Shown here: positions 52,043 through 60,522 of the stretch, piece after piece
Layout: the number at the start of each line of letters is the position of its first letter
Numbering within the stretch: position 1 is the stretch's first letter
Origin: Microbacterium sp. BH-3-3-3
GTDB lineage: Bacteria > Actinomycetota > Actinomycetes > Actinomycetales > Microbacteriaceae
Reading direction: 5' to 3'
Length of the DNA: 64,000 nt
Assembly (NCBI RefSeq): GCF_007679045.1
Contig: NZ_VEFS01000001.1
Coordinates: 1,289,536 to 1,353,535, forward strand
Notes under the pieces: model-generated
Database searches by the model: none
What the model was told of the DNA's origin: nothing
The model's input: the letters and a program-made list of their open reading frames with translations, nothing else
Program-made: the position numbers and the translations under genes

Positions 52043-52729
52043 ATGTCTGCACGCTCTCCCTTCTCCTGCGTCCTGTGGGACGTCGACGGCACGCTCGTCG
52101 ACGCTTCGGAGGGCATCCTCCGCCGATTGACCACCACGCTCGATCACTTCGGTCGCACGCCGCCGACGCGTGGCGAGCTGTCGAAGTGGATCGGTCCGCC
52201 CATGCGGGAGTCGTTCCAGGTCAACACCGGCATGACCCTCGAGCAGGCGGATGAGGCCGTGGTGTTCTACCGCGCGCTCAACAAGAGCGAGGGCTACACG
52301 GGCAGCGCCCAGCTGTATCCCGGTGTCGCCGAGCTCGTGCACGACGTGCATGCGGCGGGGGTTCCGCAGTCGACGGCGAGCTCGAAACCCGAGGTGCAGG
52401 TGGTCGCCCTGATGGACCACTTCGGCCTCGCCCCCGACCTCGAGGCCATGGTGGGTGCGAGTCTCGACGAGCGCGCGCTGAGCGCCAAGTCCGACATCGT
52501 GCGCGAGGCGTTGCGCCGCCTCGAGGCCGCCGGTGCCGACATCTCGCGCCCCGTGCTCATCGGCGATCGGCATCACGACGTCGAGGGCGGGGCGGATGCC
52601 GGGGTGCCGGTCATCTTCGTGCGGTGGGGCTTCAGCTGGCCCCACGAGGCCGACGGTGCTCAGGCGGCCGTCGACGACGTCGACCAGCTGCGCGCCCTGC
52701 TCCTCGTCGACGACGACGCCGGTGTCTGA
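52043..52729 (+). CDS. HAD-superfamily phosphatase, phosphoglycolate phosphatase-like
   Basis: This 228-residue protein has the HAD motifs: DVDGTLVD near residue 13 (nucleophile Asp), STASSKP near 110 (motif II/III region with the conserved Lys), and LIGDRHHDVEGGADAGVPVIFVRWG near 170-195 (motif IV). The four-helix cap is inserted after motif I, as in Gph-type enzymes. It hydrolyses a small phosphate ester; the physiological substrate is not predictable. It overlaps the next gene by 8 bases. Confidence 0.88.
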   Translation: MSARSPFSCVLWDVDGTLVDASEGILRRLTTTLDHFGRTPPTRGELSKWIGPPMRESFQVNTGMTLEQADEAVVFYRALNKSEGYTGSAQLYPGVAELVHDVHAAGVPQSTASSKPEVQVVALMDHFGLAPDLEAMVGASLDERALSAKSDIVREALRRLEAAGADISRPVLIGDRHHDVEGGADAGVPVIFVRWGFSWPHEADGAQAAVDDVDQLRALLLVDDDAGV

Positions 52730-53909
52730 CATCGACGGGGCGGTGCCCGCGCTCGTCGCGCTGATCCTCGCGGCCGTGGCCGTGGCGATCGTCGTCTTCG
52801 TCGTGCGGACGATCCGTCGGTCGGCGAAGACCCGCGCGGCGGCCGATGCAGCGGTCGCCGAAGCCGCCGACGCCCTGCTGCGTCTCGATGACGCCGTCGT
52901 CGAACTCGACGTGGCCTTCGAGGCGGCGAATGCCGATGACTCCGGCGATGCGCCCACCGAACTGCGCCGCGCGCGTACGTCGGCGCACCGCGCCCGTGAC
53001 CGCGGTTTCGTCGACGTCTCGGATCTCGACGATGCGTCCCTGATCCCCGCGACGCGGCGCGATCTCGCCCGTCGCACCCGGACCGGTCTCGAGGGACAGC
53101 TCGCCCGCACGTCCGACACGCGCGCGCGGCTCGCGGAGTGGGTCCGCGCACACCGTTCGACCGACCGGTTGGCGGCGGCGGCGCGCGAGCGTCGCGAGGC
53201 GGTCGTGGCGGCGGCGGGCGACCCCGAACCGCTGCTCGATGCGCTCCGGCACCGCTTCGATCGCTCCGACTGGGCCGAGGCCGAGGCGTCGGCCGCGGCG
53301 GCATCGGCAGCGCTTTCCGAGGCGGACGAGGCCCTCTCCGCAGCGCCCGACGACGAGGCGCTACTACACGCGGCGCGCGAGATCCGCCGGGCGGCGCGTC
53401 ACCTGCGGGCGGTCGAAGACGCCCATCGCATCGCCTTCCAGGCTGCCGAGAACGCCGAGGCCGAGCTGGCCGCGGTGCGCGCGGAGCTCGACGACGCCGT
53501 GCAGATCGCCACGACCCGCGGCGGGCAGTGCGCGCCCGATGCGCTCGACCGCCTCCGTGCGGCGCGGCAAGACCTCGAGCGCGCGGCCGCCGAGGCGGGT
53601 GGCCGGCCGCGCGAGGCGATCGTCGCCGTCGCTCGCGCGCGCGAACTGCGCGATGAGATGATCGGCGACGCGGTCAGCCCGCGTCTGCGGCTCGAGGCGG
53701 CGCGTGCCGCCCTGCCGGGCACCCTCGCGTGCGCGCGGGCCGCCCTGGCTCAGGCCGACACCCGCGACGAGGTGCGTCCGATCGCCGATCGTCTGCGGCT
53801 CGAACGCGCGCGCCGCGAGCTCGCCGCCTCGCGCGCGGCCACCGATGCGGGTCGGGCTCTGGCCGACGCTCGAGCCGCCTGGCATGCGGTCCCGCCCCCG
53901 CAGAACTGA
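52722..53909 (+). CDS. Hypothetical membrane-anchored coiled-coil protein
   Basis: This 395-residue protein has a single N-terminal membrane helix (PALVALILAAVAVAIVVFVV, about 9-28). It continues with an Ala/Arg/Asp/Glu-rich, mostly helical body in which long coiled-coil stretches (about 35-75, 195-260 and 275-390) alternate with short breaks. No enzymatic motif or known family is recognised. GTG 52722 lies inside the end of the HAD gene, so translation is likely coupled. It probably sits on the cytoplasmic or extracytoplasmic face as a scaffold. Composition is similar to the proteins at 18404 and 19427, without clear shared motifs. Confidence 0.7.
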   Translation: MSDIDGAVPALVALILAAVAVAIVVFVVRTIRRSAKTRAAADAAVAEAADALLRLDDAVVELDVAFEAANADDSGDAPTELRRARTSAHRARDRGFVDVSDLDDASLIPATRRDLARRTRTGLEGQLARTSDTRARLAEWVRAHRSTDRLAAAARERREAVVAAAGDPEPLLDALRHRFDRSDWAEAEASAAAASAALSEADEALSAAPDDEALLHAAREIRRAARHLRAVEDAHRIAFQAAENAEAELAAVRAELDDAVQIATTRGGQCAPDALDRLRAARQDLERAAAEAGGRPREAIVAVARARELRDEMIGDAVSPRLRLEAARAALPGTLACARAALAQADTRDEVRPIADRLRLERARRELAASRAATDAGRALADARAAWHAVPPPQN

Positions 53910-53935
53910 TCCCCGACCGCCGCTCACGAGTGCCC

Positions 53936-53941
53936 TATCGT
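53936..53941 (+). promoter_or_regulatory. -10 box TATCGT, leaderless start
   Basis: TATCGT is 7 bases before ATG 53949; the alternative GTG 53940 lies inside the box, which favours the ATG. Confidence 0.5.
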
Positions 53942-53948
53942 GAGCGGC

Positions 53949-56012
53949 ATGGGGAAGAACACGACGCCGAGCCGTGCTCTGGGAGCAGCGAGGCGCATCC
54001 CGGTGACCCTGGGGTTCGCCGCCGCTGTGCTGGTCATCGGCCTTCTCACCGGGAGCCTCTGGCAGCCGTTCACGGCATCCGATCTCTTCCCCTCCGTCGC
54101 CTACGGACTGCCGGCGCTCGGGGCCGGGCGCTGGTGGACTCCGGTCACGGGCACGTTCTTCGTCGGCTCGCCCTGGCTGTTCCTCGCCGGCTTCCCCGCC
54201 CTCGCCGGGATCGGCTTCCTCGAGTACCGCCGCGGCAGCCGCGTCGCCGCCGCGACCTTCGCCGTGGGGCAGCTCTTCGCCGTGCTCGCGGCGGCGCTGC
54301 TGCTGTGGGGGGGCTCTCTGCTGCCGTGGACGTGGGCACAGCAGCAGGCGGATGTGCTCTCGGTCGGCCCGTCGGCCGGACTCTTCGCGTGCATCGCCGC
54401 CGCCGTCGCCCTGCTGCCCTCGCCCTGGCGCCTGCGCGCGTGGACGGTGCTGCTCGCCTGCCTCGCGGTCGCTCTCTTCTACTACGGCTCGCTCCCCGAC
54501 CTCGAGCGACTGCTCGCGGTGGGGCTCGTGCTCGGGGTGACGAGGTCGCTGCGCCCGCAGCGGGTGAACGTGCGCGAGCAGCGGCTTCTCGCCTTCGTCG
54601 TGCTGTGCGCGCTCGGCGCGATCGAGATCCTCGGCTACCTCGCCCCGATGACCGGCCCCTTCGGCTTCTCGGCCGCGACGTCGGGGTCGTGGATCGACGT
54701 GGCCGTCAACACCGTGATCGTGCTCGTCGTGGCCACCGCGCTGCGGCGCGGTCGTCGGTGGGCGTGGATCATCGTGATCGTCTACGTGGCGCTGAACGCC
54801 GTGCTGGTGCTGCTGCTGATCATGGTGCTGCTGCTGGCGGGGCTCCCGCGCGTCGAGGCCGACCTCGGCGCCGACGTCACGAGCGTGCTGGCCTCGTCGG
54901 CGCTGTGGATCGTGGCGGGGGCGTACTTCGTGCTCGTGCGGGGCGCGTTCCGCGCCCGGCCGCGGGCCCAGCTCGGCGCCTCTCCCGCGCCCACGGCGCA
55001 AGAGGTGAAGACCGCGCTGCACGCCGACGGGGGCGGCACCCTGTCGTGGATGACGACGTGGGAGGGCATGTCGTACGCCCGGTTCGGCAGCGGGATCGTC
55101 GCCTACCAACGCCGCTCCGGCGTCGCCCTGGCCCTGGCCGACCCGATCGGCCCCGAAGCGGAGCGCGCGCAGACCGTGCGGGCGTTCATCGAGGCCGCCG
55201 AGGCCGCGGGACTCGCCCCCTGCTTCTTCAGCGCCGGTGAGGCCACGCACGCCGCCGTCCCCGACGGGTGGCGCAGCATCGTCGTCGCCGACGACACCGT
55301 GGTCGACCTCCCCGGGCTGCAGTTCACCGGCAAGGCGTGGTCGGCGGTGCGCACCTCGCTCAACCGTGCGCAGCGCGAGGGCATGACGTTCCGCCTGTCG
55401 CGCCTGTCCGACGAGAGCTGGGGCGTCCGGCAGCAGCTGAGCGCGATCTCCGACAGCTGGGTCGGCGAGAAGGGCCTGCCCGAGATGGGCTTCACGCTCG
55501 GAACCCTGCACGAGGCCGCCGATCCCGAGGTGCGCCTCGCCCTCGCGGTCTCACCGGCGGGCGACGTCGACGGGTTCCTCTCGTGGCTGCCGGTCTACGG
55601 CGAGGGCGCGATCAGGGGCTGGACGCTCGATCTCATGCGTCGCCGCGAGGGCGGCTTCGGCCCCGTGATGGAGTACCTGATCGGCGCGTCGGCGCAGCAG
55701 TTCTCGAACGAGGGCGCGGCCGTCATGTCGCTGTCCGGGGCTCCGCTCGCGCACGAGTACCCCGCGGATGCCGGCGTCATCGCCGACCTGCAGGAGCGCA
55801 TGGCTGCGATGCTCGAGCCCGTCTACGGCTTCGCGTCACTGCACCGCTTCAAGCAGAAGTTCCACCCGCGCTACGAGACGATGTACCTGCTCTACCGCGA
55901 CGAGGCCGATCTCACGCGCATCGGCGCCGCCCTCACGCGCGCGTTCCTGCCGCACGCGACGCTGCGACAGTTCGCGGCCGCCGGCGTCGACCTCGTGCGA
56001 CAGGAGCACTGA
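53949..56012 (+). CDS. MprF-like DUF2156 protein with rhomboid-like membrane domain
   Basis: This 687-residue protein has about ten N-terminal helices and a C-terminal DUF2156 domain (about 340-680), the GNAT-like fold of lysyl-phosphatidylglycerol synthases (LSWMTTWEGMSYARFGSGIVAYQR; KAWSAVRTSLNRAQREGM; FASLHRFKQKFHPRYETMYLLY). The first six helices look rhomboid-like: RWWTPVTGTFF near 60, FLEYRRGSRVAAATFAVGQL near 90, VGPSAGLFA near 140 (S142 in the place of the catalytic Ser), but no catalytic His in the last segment. It may add amino acids to lipids or otherwise change the envelope. The rhomboid resemblance is my reading and unverified. Confidence 0.75.
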   Translation: MGKNTTPSRALGAARRIPVTLGFAAAVLVIGLLTGSLWQPFTASDLFPSVAYGLPALGAGRWWTPVTGTFFVGSPWLFLAGFPALAGIGFLEYRRGSRVAAATFAVGQLFAVLAAALLLWGGSLLPWTWAQQQADVLSVGPSAGLFACIAAAVALLPSPWRLRAWTVLLACLAVALFYYGSLPDLERLLAVGLVLGVTRSLRPQRVNVREQRLLAFVVLCALGAIEILGYLAPMTGPFGFSAATSGSWIDVAVNTVIVLVVATALRRGRRWAWIIVIVYVALNAVLVLLLIMVLLLAGLPRVEADLGADVTSVLASSALWIVAGAYFVLVRGAFRARPRAQLGASPAPTAQEVKTALHADGGGTLSWMTTWEGMSYARFGSGIVAYQRRSGVALALADPIGPEAERAQTVRAFIEAAEAAGLAPCFFSAGEATHAAVPDGWRSIVVADDTVVDLPGLQFTGKAWSAVRTSLNRAQREGMTFRLSRLSDESWGVRQQLSAISDSWVGEKGLPEMGFTLGTLHEAADPEVRLALAVSPAGDVDGFLSWLPVYGEGAIRGWTLDLMRRREGGFGPVMEYLIGASAQQFSNEGAAVMSLSGAPLAHEYPADAGVIADLQERMAAMLEPVYGFASLHRFKQKFHPRYETMYLLYRDEADLTRIGAALTRAFLPHATLRQFAAAGVDLVRQEH

Positions 56013-56018
56013 CGAATC

Positions 56019-56038
56019 CCGGATGCCATGGCATCCGG
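56019..56038. repeat. 20-base perfect palindrome
   Basis: CCGGATGCCATGGCATCCGG, 6 bases after the DUF2156 stop, composed of two inverted copies of the abundant GGATGCC heptamer. It may be part of the termination region. Confidence 0.6.
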
Positions 56039-56050
56039 AACCGTGAGATG

Positions 56051-56080
56051 CCCCGACCGGCGCGAGGCGCACGGTCGGGG
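56051..56080. terminator. Hairpin terminator between convergent genes
   Basis: CCCCGACCG (56051-56059) pairs with CGGTCGGGG (56072-56080), between the DUF2156 gene and the convergent cold-shock gene. Confidence 0.75.
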
Positions 56081-56107
56081 CGGATCCGGCCGAGGGCCGG
56101 ACACGGA

Positions 56108-56314
56108 TCAGAGGGGGCGGATGTTCTCCGCCTGCAGACCCTTGGGGCCCTGCGCGACCTCGAACTCGACGCGCTGGTTCTCTTCGAGCGAGCGGTAACC
56201 GCCCGACTGGATCGCGCTGTAGTGCGCGAAGACATCCTGACCCCCGTCATCGGGAGCGATGAAACCGAAGCCCTTCTCCGAGTTGAACCACTTGACCGTG
56301 CCCTGCGTGCTCAT
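56108..56314 (-). CDS. Cold-shock protein, CspA family
   Basis: This 68-residue OB-fold RNA chaperone is of standard length. It has [14 protein letters not shown] with RNP1 (KGFGFI, residues 14-19) and RNP2 (VFAHY near 28-32), and a conserved ending [14 protein letters not shown]. It binds single-stranded RNA and DNA and prevents secondary structure. The ATG at 56314 is preceded by GCGGAAAACGGCAACACG, without a strong ribosome-binding site. A long upstream region (to about 56630) with hairpins may hold a structured 5' leader, as is usual for csp genes. Confidence 0.95.
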   Translation of the reverse strand: MSTQGTVKWFNSEKGFGFIAPDDGGQDVFAHYSAIQSGGYRSLEENQRVEFEVAQGPKGLQAENIRPL

Positions 56315-56632
56315 CGTGTTGCCGTTTTCCGCTTCAGCCGGCGCCGAGCGCGCCGGTCAGTGAGCCCAAAGTAACGGCCGGGCCGCATCGGCGCACAGGT
56401 CCGTGACATAAACGTTGCGGGACGTCTCCGGGAGACCCCGGCGGGCCGAAAGAGCCCTGAGCCCATACGACGCCCGGGCTGAGCAGAGCTCGAAGCCCGG
56501 GCGTCGACGGATCCCCCCGGATATGTCACGCGAGGCGTGACGGTGATGACAATACCGGCGCCGGAGCCCGTTCGCGACACGAAAACGAAGAATCAGCGAG
56601 TTATTGCCGTGTTCTGTGATAACCGAGGGTCG
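56315..56632. other. 318-base csp/gntR intergenic region with two hairpins
   Basis: It contains GACGCCCGGGCT/AGCCCGGGCGTC (56469-56505, a 12-base perfect stem with a 13-base loop) and GTCTC-CGG-GAGAC (about 56423-56435). On the csp (minus) strand TACTTT at about 56376-56371 and TTATGT near 56411 are possible -10 boxes. No coding sequence is recognised. The large hairpin is too far upstream to be an ordinary csp terminator. Confidence 0.65.
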
Positions 56633-56638
56633 TAAAAT
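56633..56638 (+). promoter_or_regulatory. -10 box TAAAAT, leaderless start of GntR gene
   Basis: TAAAAT is 7 bases before ATG 56646. Confidence 0.6.
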
Positions 56639-56645
56639 TCGCCTG

Positions 56646-57251
56646 ATGGACGATCGTCGGCGTGCTTCCGCCCTCGTCGACGAGGCTTACCGAGCCCTCG
56701 GCGAGGCGATCGTCGACGGTCGCCTCCAGCCGGGAGACCGTCTGCGCGACGTCGAACTGGCCGCATTGATGGGGATCTCCCGCACCCCCGTGCGCGAGGC
56801 CCTGCAGAAACTCGAGCGCATCGGCATGGTCGAGGTCGCCGCCAACCGGTACACCCGGGTGTCGGAGGTGAGCGAGCGAGCGCGCGGAGACATGCGCGAG
56901 TACGCCGCGCACACGATCGCGGCCGTCATGCACATCGCGCTCCCCCGCTGCAGCGACGAAGAGGTGCAGAGCATCGTCTCGCACGTCGACGGGCTGCGCG
57001 ACGCGGAGGACTCCCCCTCGTACGTCCTGGCCGCGCTCGCCCTGCACACCCACCTCGTAGCCGTTTCGCGCAACGTCGTCTTCCGCAAGCAGCTCGAGCA
57101 GACCGATCTGGTGCTCCGCCGCAACCTCGAGGGCTGGTACACCTCGACCGAGACGCGGTCGGTCCTGTTCGAACACCTGCGCGATCAGGTCGCGCGCCGC
57201 GACACCAACGGCGCGACGTGGACCTTCCTGTCTCTGCACGGATTCGCCTGA
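56646..57251 (+). CDS. GntR family transcriptional regulator (FCD-type)
   Basis: This 201-residue protein has an N-terminal winged helix (about 8-75: LGEAIVDGRLQPGDRLRDVELAALMGISRTPVREALQKLERIGMVEV) and a C-terminal helical domain of about 120 residues. The latter has the size of an FCD ligand domain, though the metal-binding His/Asp pattern is not obvious. The effector and targets are unknown; no operator is evident. It is leaderless and apparently monocistronic, with an acetyltransferase-like gene 50 bases downstream that has its own promoter. Confidence 0.88.
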   Translation: MDDRRRASALVDEAYRALGEAIVDGRLQPGDRLRDVELAALMGISRTPVREALQKLERIGMVEVAANRYTRVSEVSERARGDMREYAAHTIAAVMHIALPRCSDEEVQSIVSHVDGLRDAEDSPSYVLAALALHTHLVAVSRNVVFRKQLEQTDLVLRRNLEGWYTSTETRSVLFEHLRDQVARRDTNGATWTFLSLHGFA

Positions 57252-57288
57252 GCACGCAAGACGCCTCGGACCCGCCGGACCCTCGCGA

Positions 57289-57294
57289 TAGCGT
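57289..57294 (+). promoter_or_regulatory. -10 box TAGCGT, leaderless start
   Basis: TAGCGT is 7 bases before ATG 57302. Confidence 0.55.
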
Positions 57295-57301
57295 GACGCG
57301 C

Positions 57302-57730
57302 ATGCCCCACATCGAGTTGCGCGACCTCGCCCCCGACACCACCGACGCGGCTTTCCAGGCCGTCCGCTCGAGCTCGTCGGCGTGGTCGCGCGCGCGGTTC
57401 GACGACCGTGCGGCGTTCGACGCCTGGCTGGCCGATGACGCCGTGTCCGCACACGCCATCGTGCAGGACGACAGTGTGGTGGGCGTCGCCGCCGCCATGG
57501 ACGTCGACGGCGATCGCGAGGTCCTGCTCGCCGTCCGTCCGGACGCCGACCCCGAGGCGCCGACTGAAGCGCTGCGCATGGTCACGGTGCACGAGGCCGA
57601 GCGACCGCTCTACGCGTGCGTCGCGGCCGACGACGAACCGAGCCACGACGTGCTCGCACGGCTCGGGTTCGTCGAGCACGGGCGCGACGGGGCCGACGTG
57701 GTGTACGTCCTTCCGCCGACGTTAGAGTGA
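57302..57730 (+). CDS. GNAT-like protein
   Basis: This 142-residue protein has the start (HIELRDLAPDTTDAAFQAV) and end (EPSHDVLARLGFVEHGRDGADVVYVL) of a GNAT acetyltransferase. The central acetyl-CoA-binding loop (R/Q-x-x-G-x-G/A) is missing: the segment LLAVRPDADPEAPTEALRMV takes its place. It may be a non-catalytic or divergent member. It is leaderless. It is separated by 4 bases from the start of the NarL-type kinase, but that gene also has its own -10. Confidence 0.65.
   Translation: MPHIELRDLAPDTTDAAFQAVRSSSSAWSRARFDDRAAFDAWLADDAVSAHAIVQDDSVVGVAAAMDVDGDREVLLAVRPDADPEAPTEALRMVTVHEAERPLYACVAADDEPSHDVLARLGFVEHGRDGADVVYVLPPTLE
57723..57728 (+). promoter_or_regulatory. -10 box TAGAGT, leaderless start of sensor kinase
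   Basis: TAGAGT is 6 bases (GACGCG) before GTG 57735; it overlaps the last codons of the GNAT-like gene. Confidence 0.55.
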
Positions 57731-57734
57731 CGCG

Positions 57735-59051
57735 GTGGGGACGACAGATGACCATCACGACCGGGGGGCGGTCGAGACCGCGGCCGACACCGCGGGGTTC
57801 ACCAGCATCCTGAGTCGCCCTCGGGCAATGGTCGTCTTCGCCTTCATCGTCTTCGTCGTCACCACGCTGCAGTCGATCTCCGATCCGCTCGCGGGGGCGA
57901 TGCAGGGCGACGTCGTGTGGGAATACCCGATCCCCCTCGGCGTCGTGACGGCTCTCGTCGTGCTCGGCTGCGCCGTGCAGAGCGGCTTCCTGCTCCTCGC
58001 GACCCGCCTCCCCCTGGTCGCGGTCGTCGGCACCACGGCCTGCTACCTCGTACTCGTCGTCGGGCTCGAGGTTCCGCGCTGGCTCGGAGGGCTTCCCCCC
58101 GTCGTCGCTGTGGCGGTGTTCTTCCTCGCCGCGAGCCGGCGTCCGGCGGTCGCCACGGCCTGGAGCGCGGTCACGATCGGCGCGACGGTCGGCGTCCTCT
58201 CGCTGTGGTCGCTGTCGACGGGTGCTCCCCTCGGGGTGACCGGCAGCTTCGTACTCAGCACCGGACTCGCCTTCGCCGCCCCCGTGGTCGGCGCCGCCGC
58301 GCTCGGCGTCTGGTGGGCTCGACGCATGCGCGGTCTGCATCGCGCCCGCGCCGCGGTCTCCGCCGCCGCGGCCCGCCACGAGACCGAGCTCGAGCACGCG
58401 AAGACCCTCGAGCGCGCGCGCATCGCGCAAGAACTGCACGACGTCGCCGGCCAGCACCTCGCGGGGCTGCTGTCGCTGGCCGATGCCGCCGTCGACATCG
58501 AGGTCCTCGACGCCGAGCAGGCGTCGGCCCTCATCGCGGAGATGCGCGCCGAGGGGCGCTTCGCCTCGGCCAGCCTCTACGCCGCCCTGCGCGACCTGCG
58601 CGCCGAGAACGACGCCCGCGCCGAACCGACCCTCGACCTGCGCTCGCTCGACGAGCTCGTGCAGTACTGGGCGTCGCGCGGCATGGATGTCACGCGCGAG
58701 GTCGACGGAGCGGTCGACGACCTGCCCGCGATGGTGTCGACGACCGCGTACCGAGTGGTGCAGGAGGCCCTCACGAACGCCTGCAAGCACGCGGCCGGCG
58801 CCGCCGTCACCGTCGAGGTCCGCGTCACCGACTCCTCGATCCGAGTGGTGGTGGCCAATGCCGAGGCCCCGGCTTCCGAGGCGGACGCGACGCCCGACGG
58901 ACTCGGATGGGGTGTGGCGGGAATGGCCGAACGCGTCGACCTGCTGCACGGCACCTTCGCCGCGGGCCCCGTCGCCTCCGGCGGATGGGCGGTCGTCATG
59001 GAGGCCCCGCTGAGCGTGCACGCCACTCAGACCCCGGTGCCGACGCCGTGA
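57735..59051 (+). CDS. NarL-type sensor histidine kinase
   Basis: This 438-residue protein has five or six N-terminal membrane helices (about 30-195), a HisKA_3 dimerisation domain with the phospho-acceptor H235 in RIAQELHDVAGQHL, and a HATPase domain (VVQEALTNACKHA; GLGWGVAGMAERVDLL). Kinases of this type are paired with LuxR-type response regulators, and one follows directly with a GTGA overlap. No extracellular sensor domain is present, so the membrane part itself may sense the signal. Confidence 0.93.
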   Translation: MGTTDDHHDRGAVETAADTAGFTSILSRPRAMVVFAFIVFVVTTLQSISDPLAGAMQGDVVWEYPIPLGVVTALVVLGCAVQSGFLLLATRLPLVAVVGTTACYLVLVVGLEVPRWLGGLPPVVAVAVFFLAASRRPAVATAWSAVTIGATVGVLSLWSLSTGAPLGVTGSFVLSTGLAFAAPVVGAAALGVWWARRMRGLHRARAAVSAAAARHETELEHAKTLERARIAQELHDVAGQHLAGLLSLADAAVDIEVLDAEQASALIAEMRAEGRFASASLYAALRDLRAENDARAEPTLDLRSLDELVQYWASRGMDVTREVDGAVDDLPAMVSTTAYRVVQEALTNACKHAAGAAVTVEVRVTDSSIRVVVANAEAPASEADATPDGLGWGVAGMAERVDLLHGTFAAGPVASGGWAVVMEAPLSVHATQTPVPTP

Positions 59052-59719
59052 GCGACACCGACATCCGCGTCTTGATCGTCGACGACAACCGCACCGTCCG
59101 TCGCGGCATCCGTCTGCGGCTCGAGAACGCCGCCGGCATCCGCGTGGCCGGAGAGGCCTCGAACGGGCGCGACGCCGCCGTTCTCGCGCGGGCGGAGCGG
59201 GCCGACGTCGTGCTCATGGATCTGCACATGCCGGGGATGAGCGGCATCGAGGCCACGCGCCTCATCACGAGCGAGGCGAAGGAGACCTGCCGCGTGGTGC
59301 TCCTGACGAGCGAGGTGTCCGACGCCTTCGTCGTCGAGGCGCTGGAGGCGGGCGCGAGCGGCTACCTGCTCAAGGGCCACGACAGCGATCAGCTGCTGCC
59401 CGTCATCCGTGGCGCGGCCGCGGGAACGGCAACCATCTCACCCCGGGTGGCGCCGCGCCTCATCCGTGAGCTGCGCGCGGCCAAGCCACAGCCGGCCGAG
59501 CCCGAGCAGGTGGCTCTGTTGACGGCCGCCGAACTGCGGGTCGTATCGCTGCTGAGCAGCGGGCTCACCTCGAACGACGAGATCGCCCGGCATCTCACCG
59601 TGTCGGTGAACACGGTTCGCAGCCAGACGGCTTCCGCGCTCCGGAAGCTCGATCTCGACGACCGCACGCAGTTGGCGCTCTGGGGGGCACGAAACGGCCT
59701 CATCCGGCGCGAGAAGTAG
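59048..59719 (+). CDS. LuxR/NarL-family response regulator
   Basis: This 223-residue protein has a receiver domain with phospho-acceptor D58 in VVLMDLHMPGMSG and conserved Lys in GYLLKGHDSDQLL. The C-terminal LuxR helix-turn-helix (LTAAELRVVSLLSSGLTSNDEIARHLTVSVNTVRSQTASALRKLDLDDR) is complete. It is coupled to the kinase gene. Targets are unknown. A strong terminator follows after about 200 bases. Confidence 0.94.
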   Translation: MSDTDIRVLIVDDNRTVRRGIRLRLENAAGIRVAGEASNGRDAAVLARAERADVVLMDLHMPGMSGIEATRLITSEAKETCRVVLLTSEVSDAFVVEALEAGASGYLLKGHDSDQLLPVIRGAAAGTATISPRVAPRLIRELRAAKPQPAEPEQVALLTAAELRVVSLLSSGLTSNDEIARHLTVSVNTVRSQTASALRKLDLDDRTQLALWGARNGLIRREK

Positions 59720-59916
59720 TCCGATCGGACGAAAACGCCCGCTTCGAGTCGGCGGGCCGGCCGTGATCCCGCACACTCCCCCGATGACCGGGGTCGTGAC
59801 GCGGACGAGACTGCTGCCACGGCGACTGGCTCGTTTCGCCGTCTCGTCCGTGCGGGGCTGGGATCGGGGGCGGCCCCGCACGGCCGCCGTCCTGCGCGGG
59901 ACACCCCGCGGACGCG

Positions 59917-59954
59917 GAAAGGCCCGGGGCACGGTCCACCGCCCCGGGCCTTTC
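59917..59954. terminator. Strong bidirectional hairpin terminator
   Basis: GAAAGGCCCGGGGC (59917-59930) and GCCCCGGGCCTTTC (59941-59954) form a perfect 14-base stem with A- and U-rich ends in both directions. It sits 10 bases beyond the 3' end of the minus-strand GlsB gene and also serves the kinase/regulator transcript. Confidence 0.9.
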
Positions 59955-59963
59955 GCGTGTTGG

Positions 59964-60230
59964 TCAGCGCGCGGTGCGGCGTCCCACGATGAGGCCGTAG
60001 ATGAGCAGGACGATGATCGACCCACCGATCGCGAGGAGCCACGTCTGGATCGAGAAGAAGTCCTGCAGCGGGGCGTTGAAGAGCAGGCCACCCAGGAACC
60101 CGCCGAGCAGAGCGCCTACGACGCCGAGCAGAAGCGTGATGAGCCAGCCGCCGCCCTGCTTACCGGGGAGGATGAGCTTGGCGATAGCGCCGGCGATGAG
60201 GCCGAGGAGAAGAAATCCGAAGAATCCCAT
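59964..60230 (-). CDS. GlsB/YeaQ/YmgE family stress-response membrane protein
   Basis: This 88-residue protein has three helices (about 4-22, 28-48 and 62-82) with the Gly-rich signature LLLGLIAGAIAKLILPGKQGGGWLITLLLGVVGALLGGFLG. Members (formerly called transglycosylase-associated proteins) are small stress-induced membrane proteins of unknown mechanism. In Gram-positives GlsB often accompanies Asp23/Gls24 proteins, whose operon is elsewhere in this window. ATG 60230 follows AAAGGAACACATC. Confidence 0.92.
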   Translation of the reverse strand: MGFFGFLLLGLIAGAIAKLILPGKQGGGWLITLLLGVVGALLGGFLGGLLFNAPLQDFFSIQTWLLAIGGSIIVLLIYGLIVGRRTAR

Positions 60231-60473
60231 GATGTGTTCCTTTCGCGAGTGTGAACCGATGCCCGCTCAAGGCGAAGCTCTCGTAGTACTCAGCTTCCTC
60301 CCAGATACACCGTAAGCAGGGTGGGTTGCCTCTCACCACAATCCGTGATTCATGCCTCACGGGTGCGCGGCGCGGCCTGCGACGGGCTTCTTCTTCCGGA
60401 GGCGGGACTGGATGCCGACTCCCCCACCCCGCGCCCACGGACCTCCCCACGGCGGCTGCGGAATCCCGCCGGA
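60231..60473. other. Intergenic region between GlsB and the SMP-30 gene
   Basis: These 243 bases carry the promoters of both divergent genes. On the plus side TACGAT at 60474-60479 is the likely -10 for the SMP-30 gene. I see no other structured element. Confidence 0.5.
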
Positions 60474-60479
60474 TACGAT
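60474..60479 (+). promoter_or_regulatory. -10 box TACGAT of the SMP-30 gene
   Basis: TACGAT lies 43 bases before ATG 60523; the leader contains AGAGAAGGGA as ribosome-binding site, so this is a leadered gene. Confidence 0.45.
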
Positions 60480-60522
60480 GCCCGTCCGGGCTCCCCACCA
60501 CCTCAGAGAAGGGACCGATCCC

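Noticed and set aside
48897..52052. Long minus-strand frame opposite the MFS and nucS genes
   Set aside because: Shadow frame; it covers several well-supported genes on both strands and has no recognisable domain.
59720..59916. Small gene between the LuxR regulator and the terminator
   Set aside because: Open frames here lack ribosome-binding sites and family character; the stretch looks like a 3' untranslated region.
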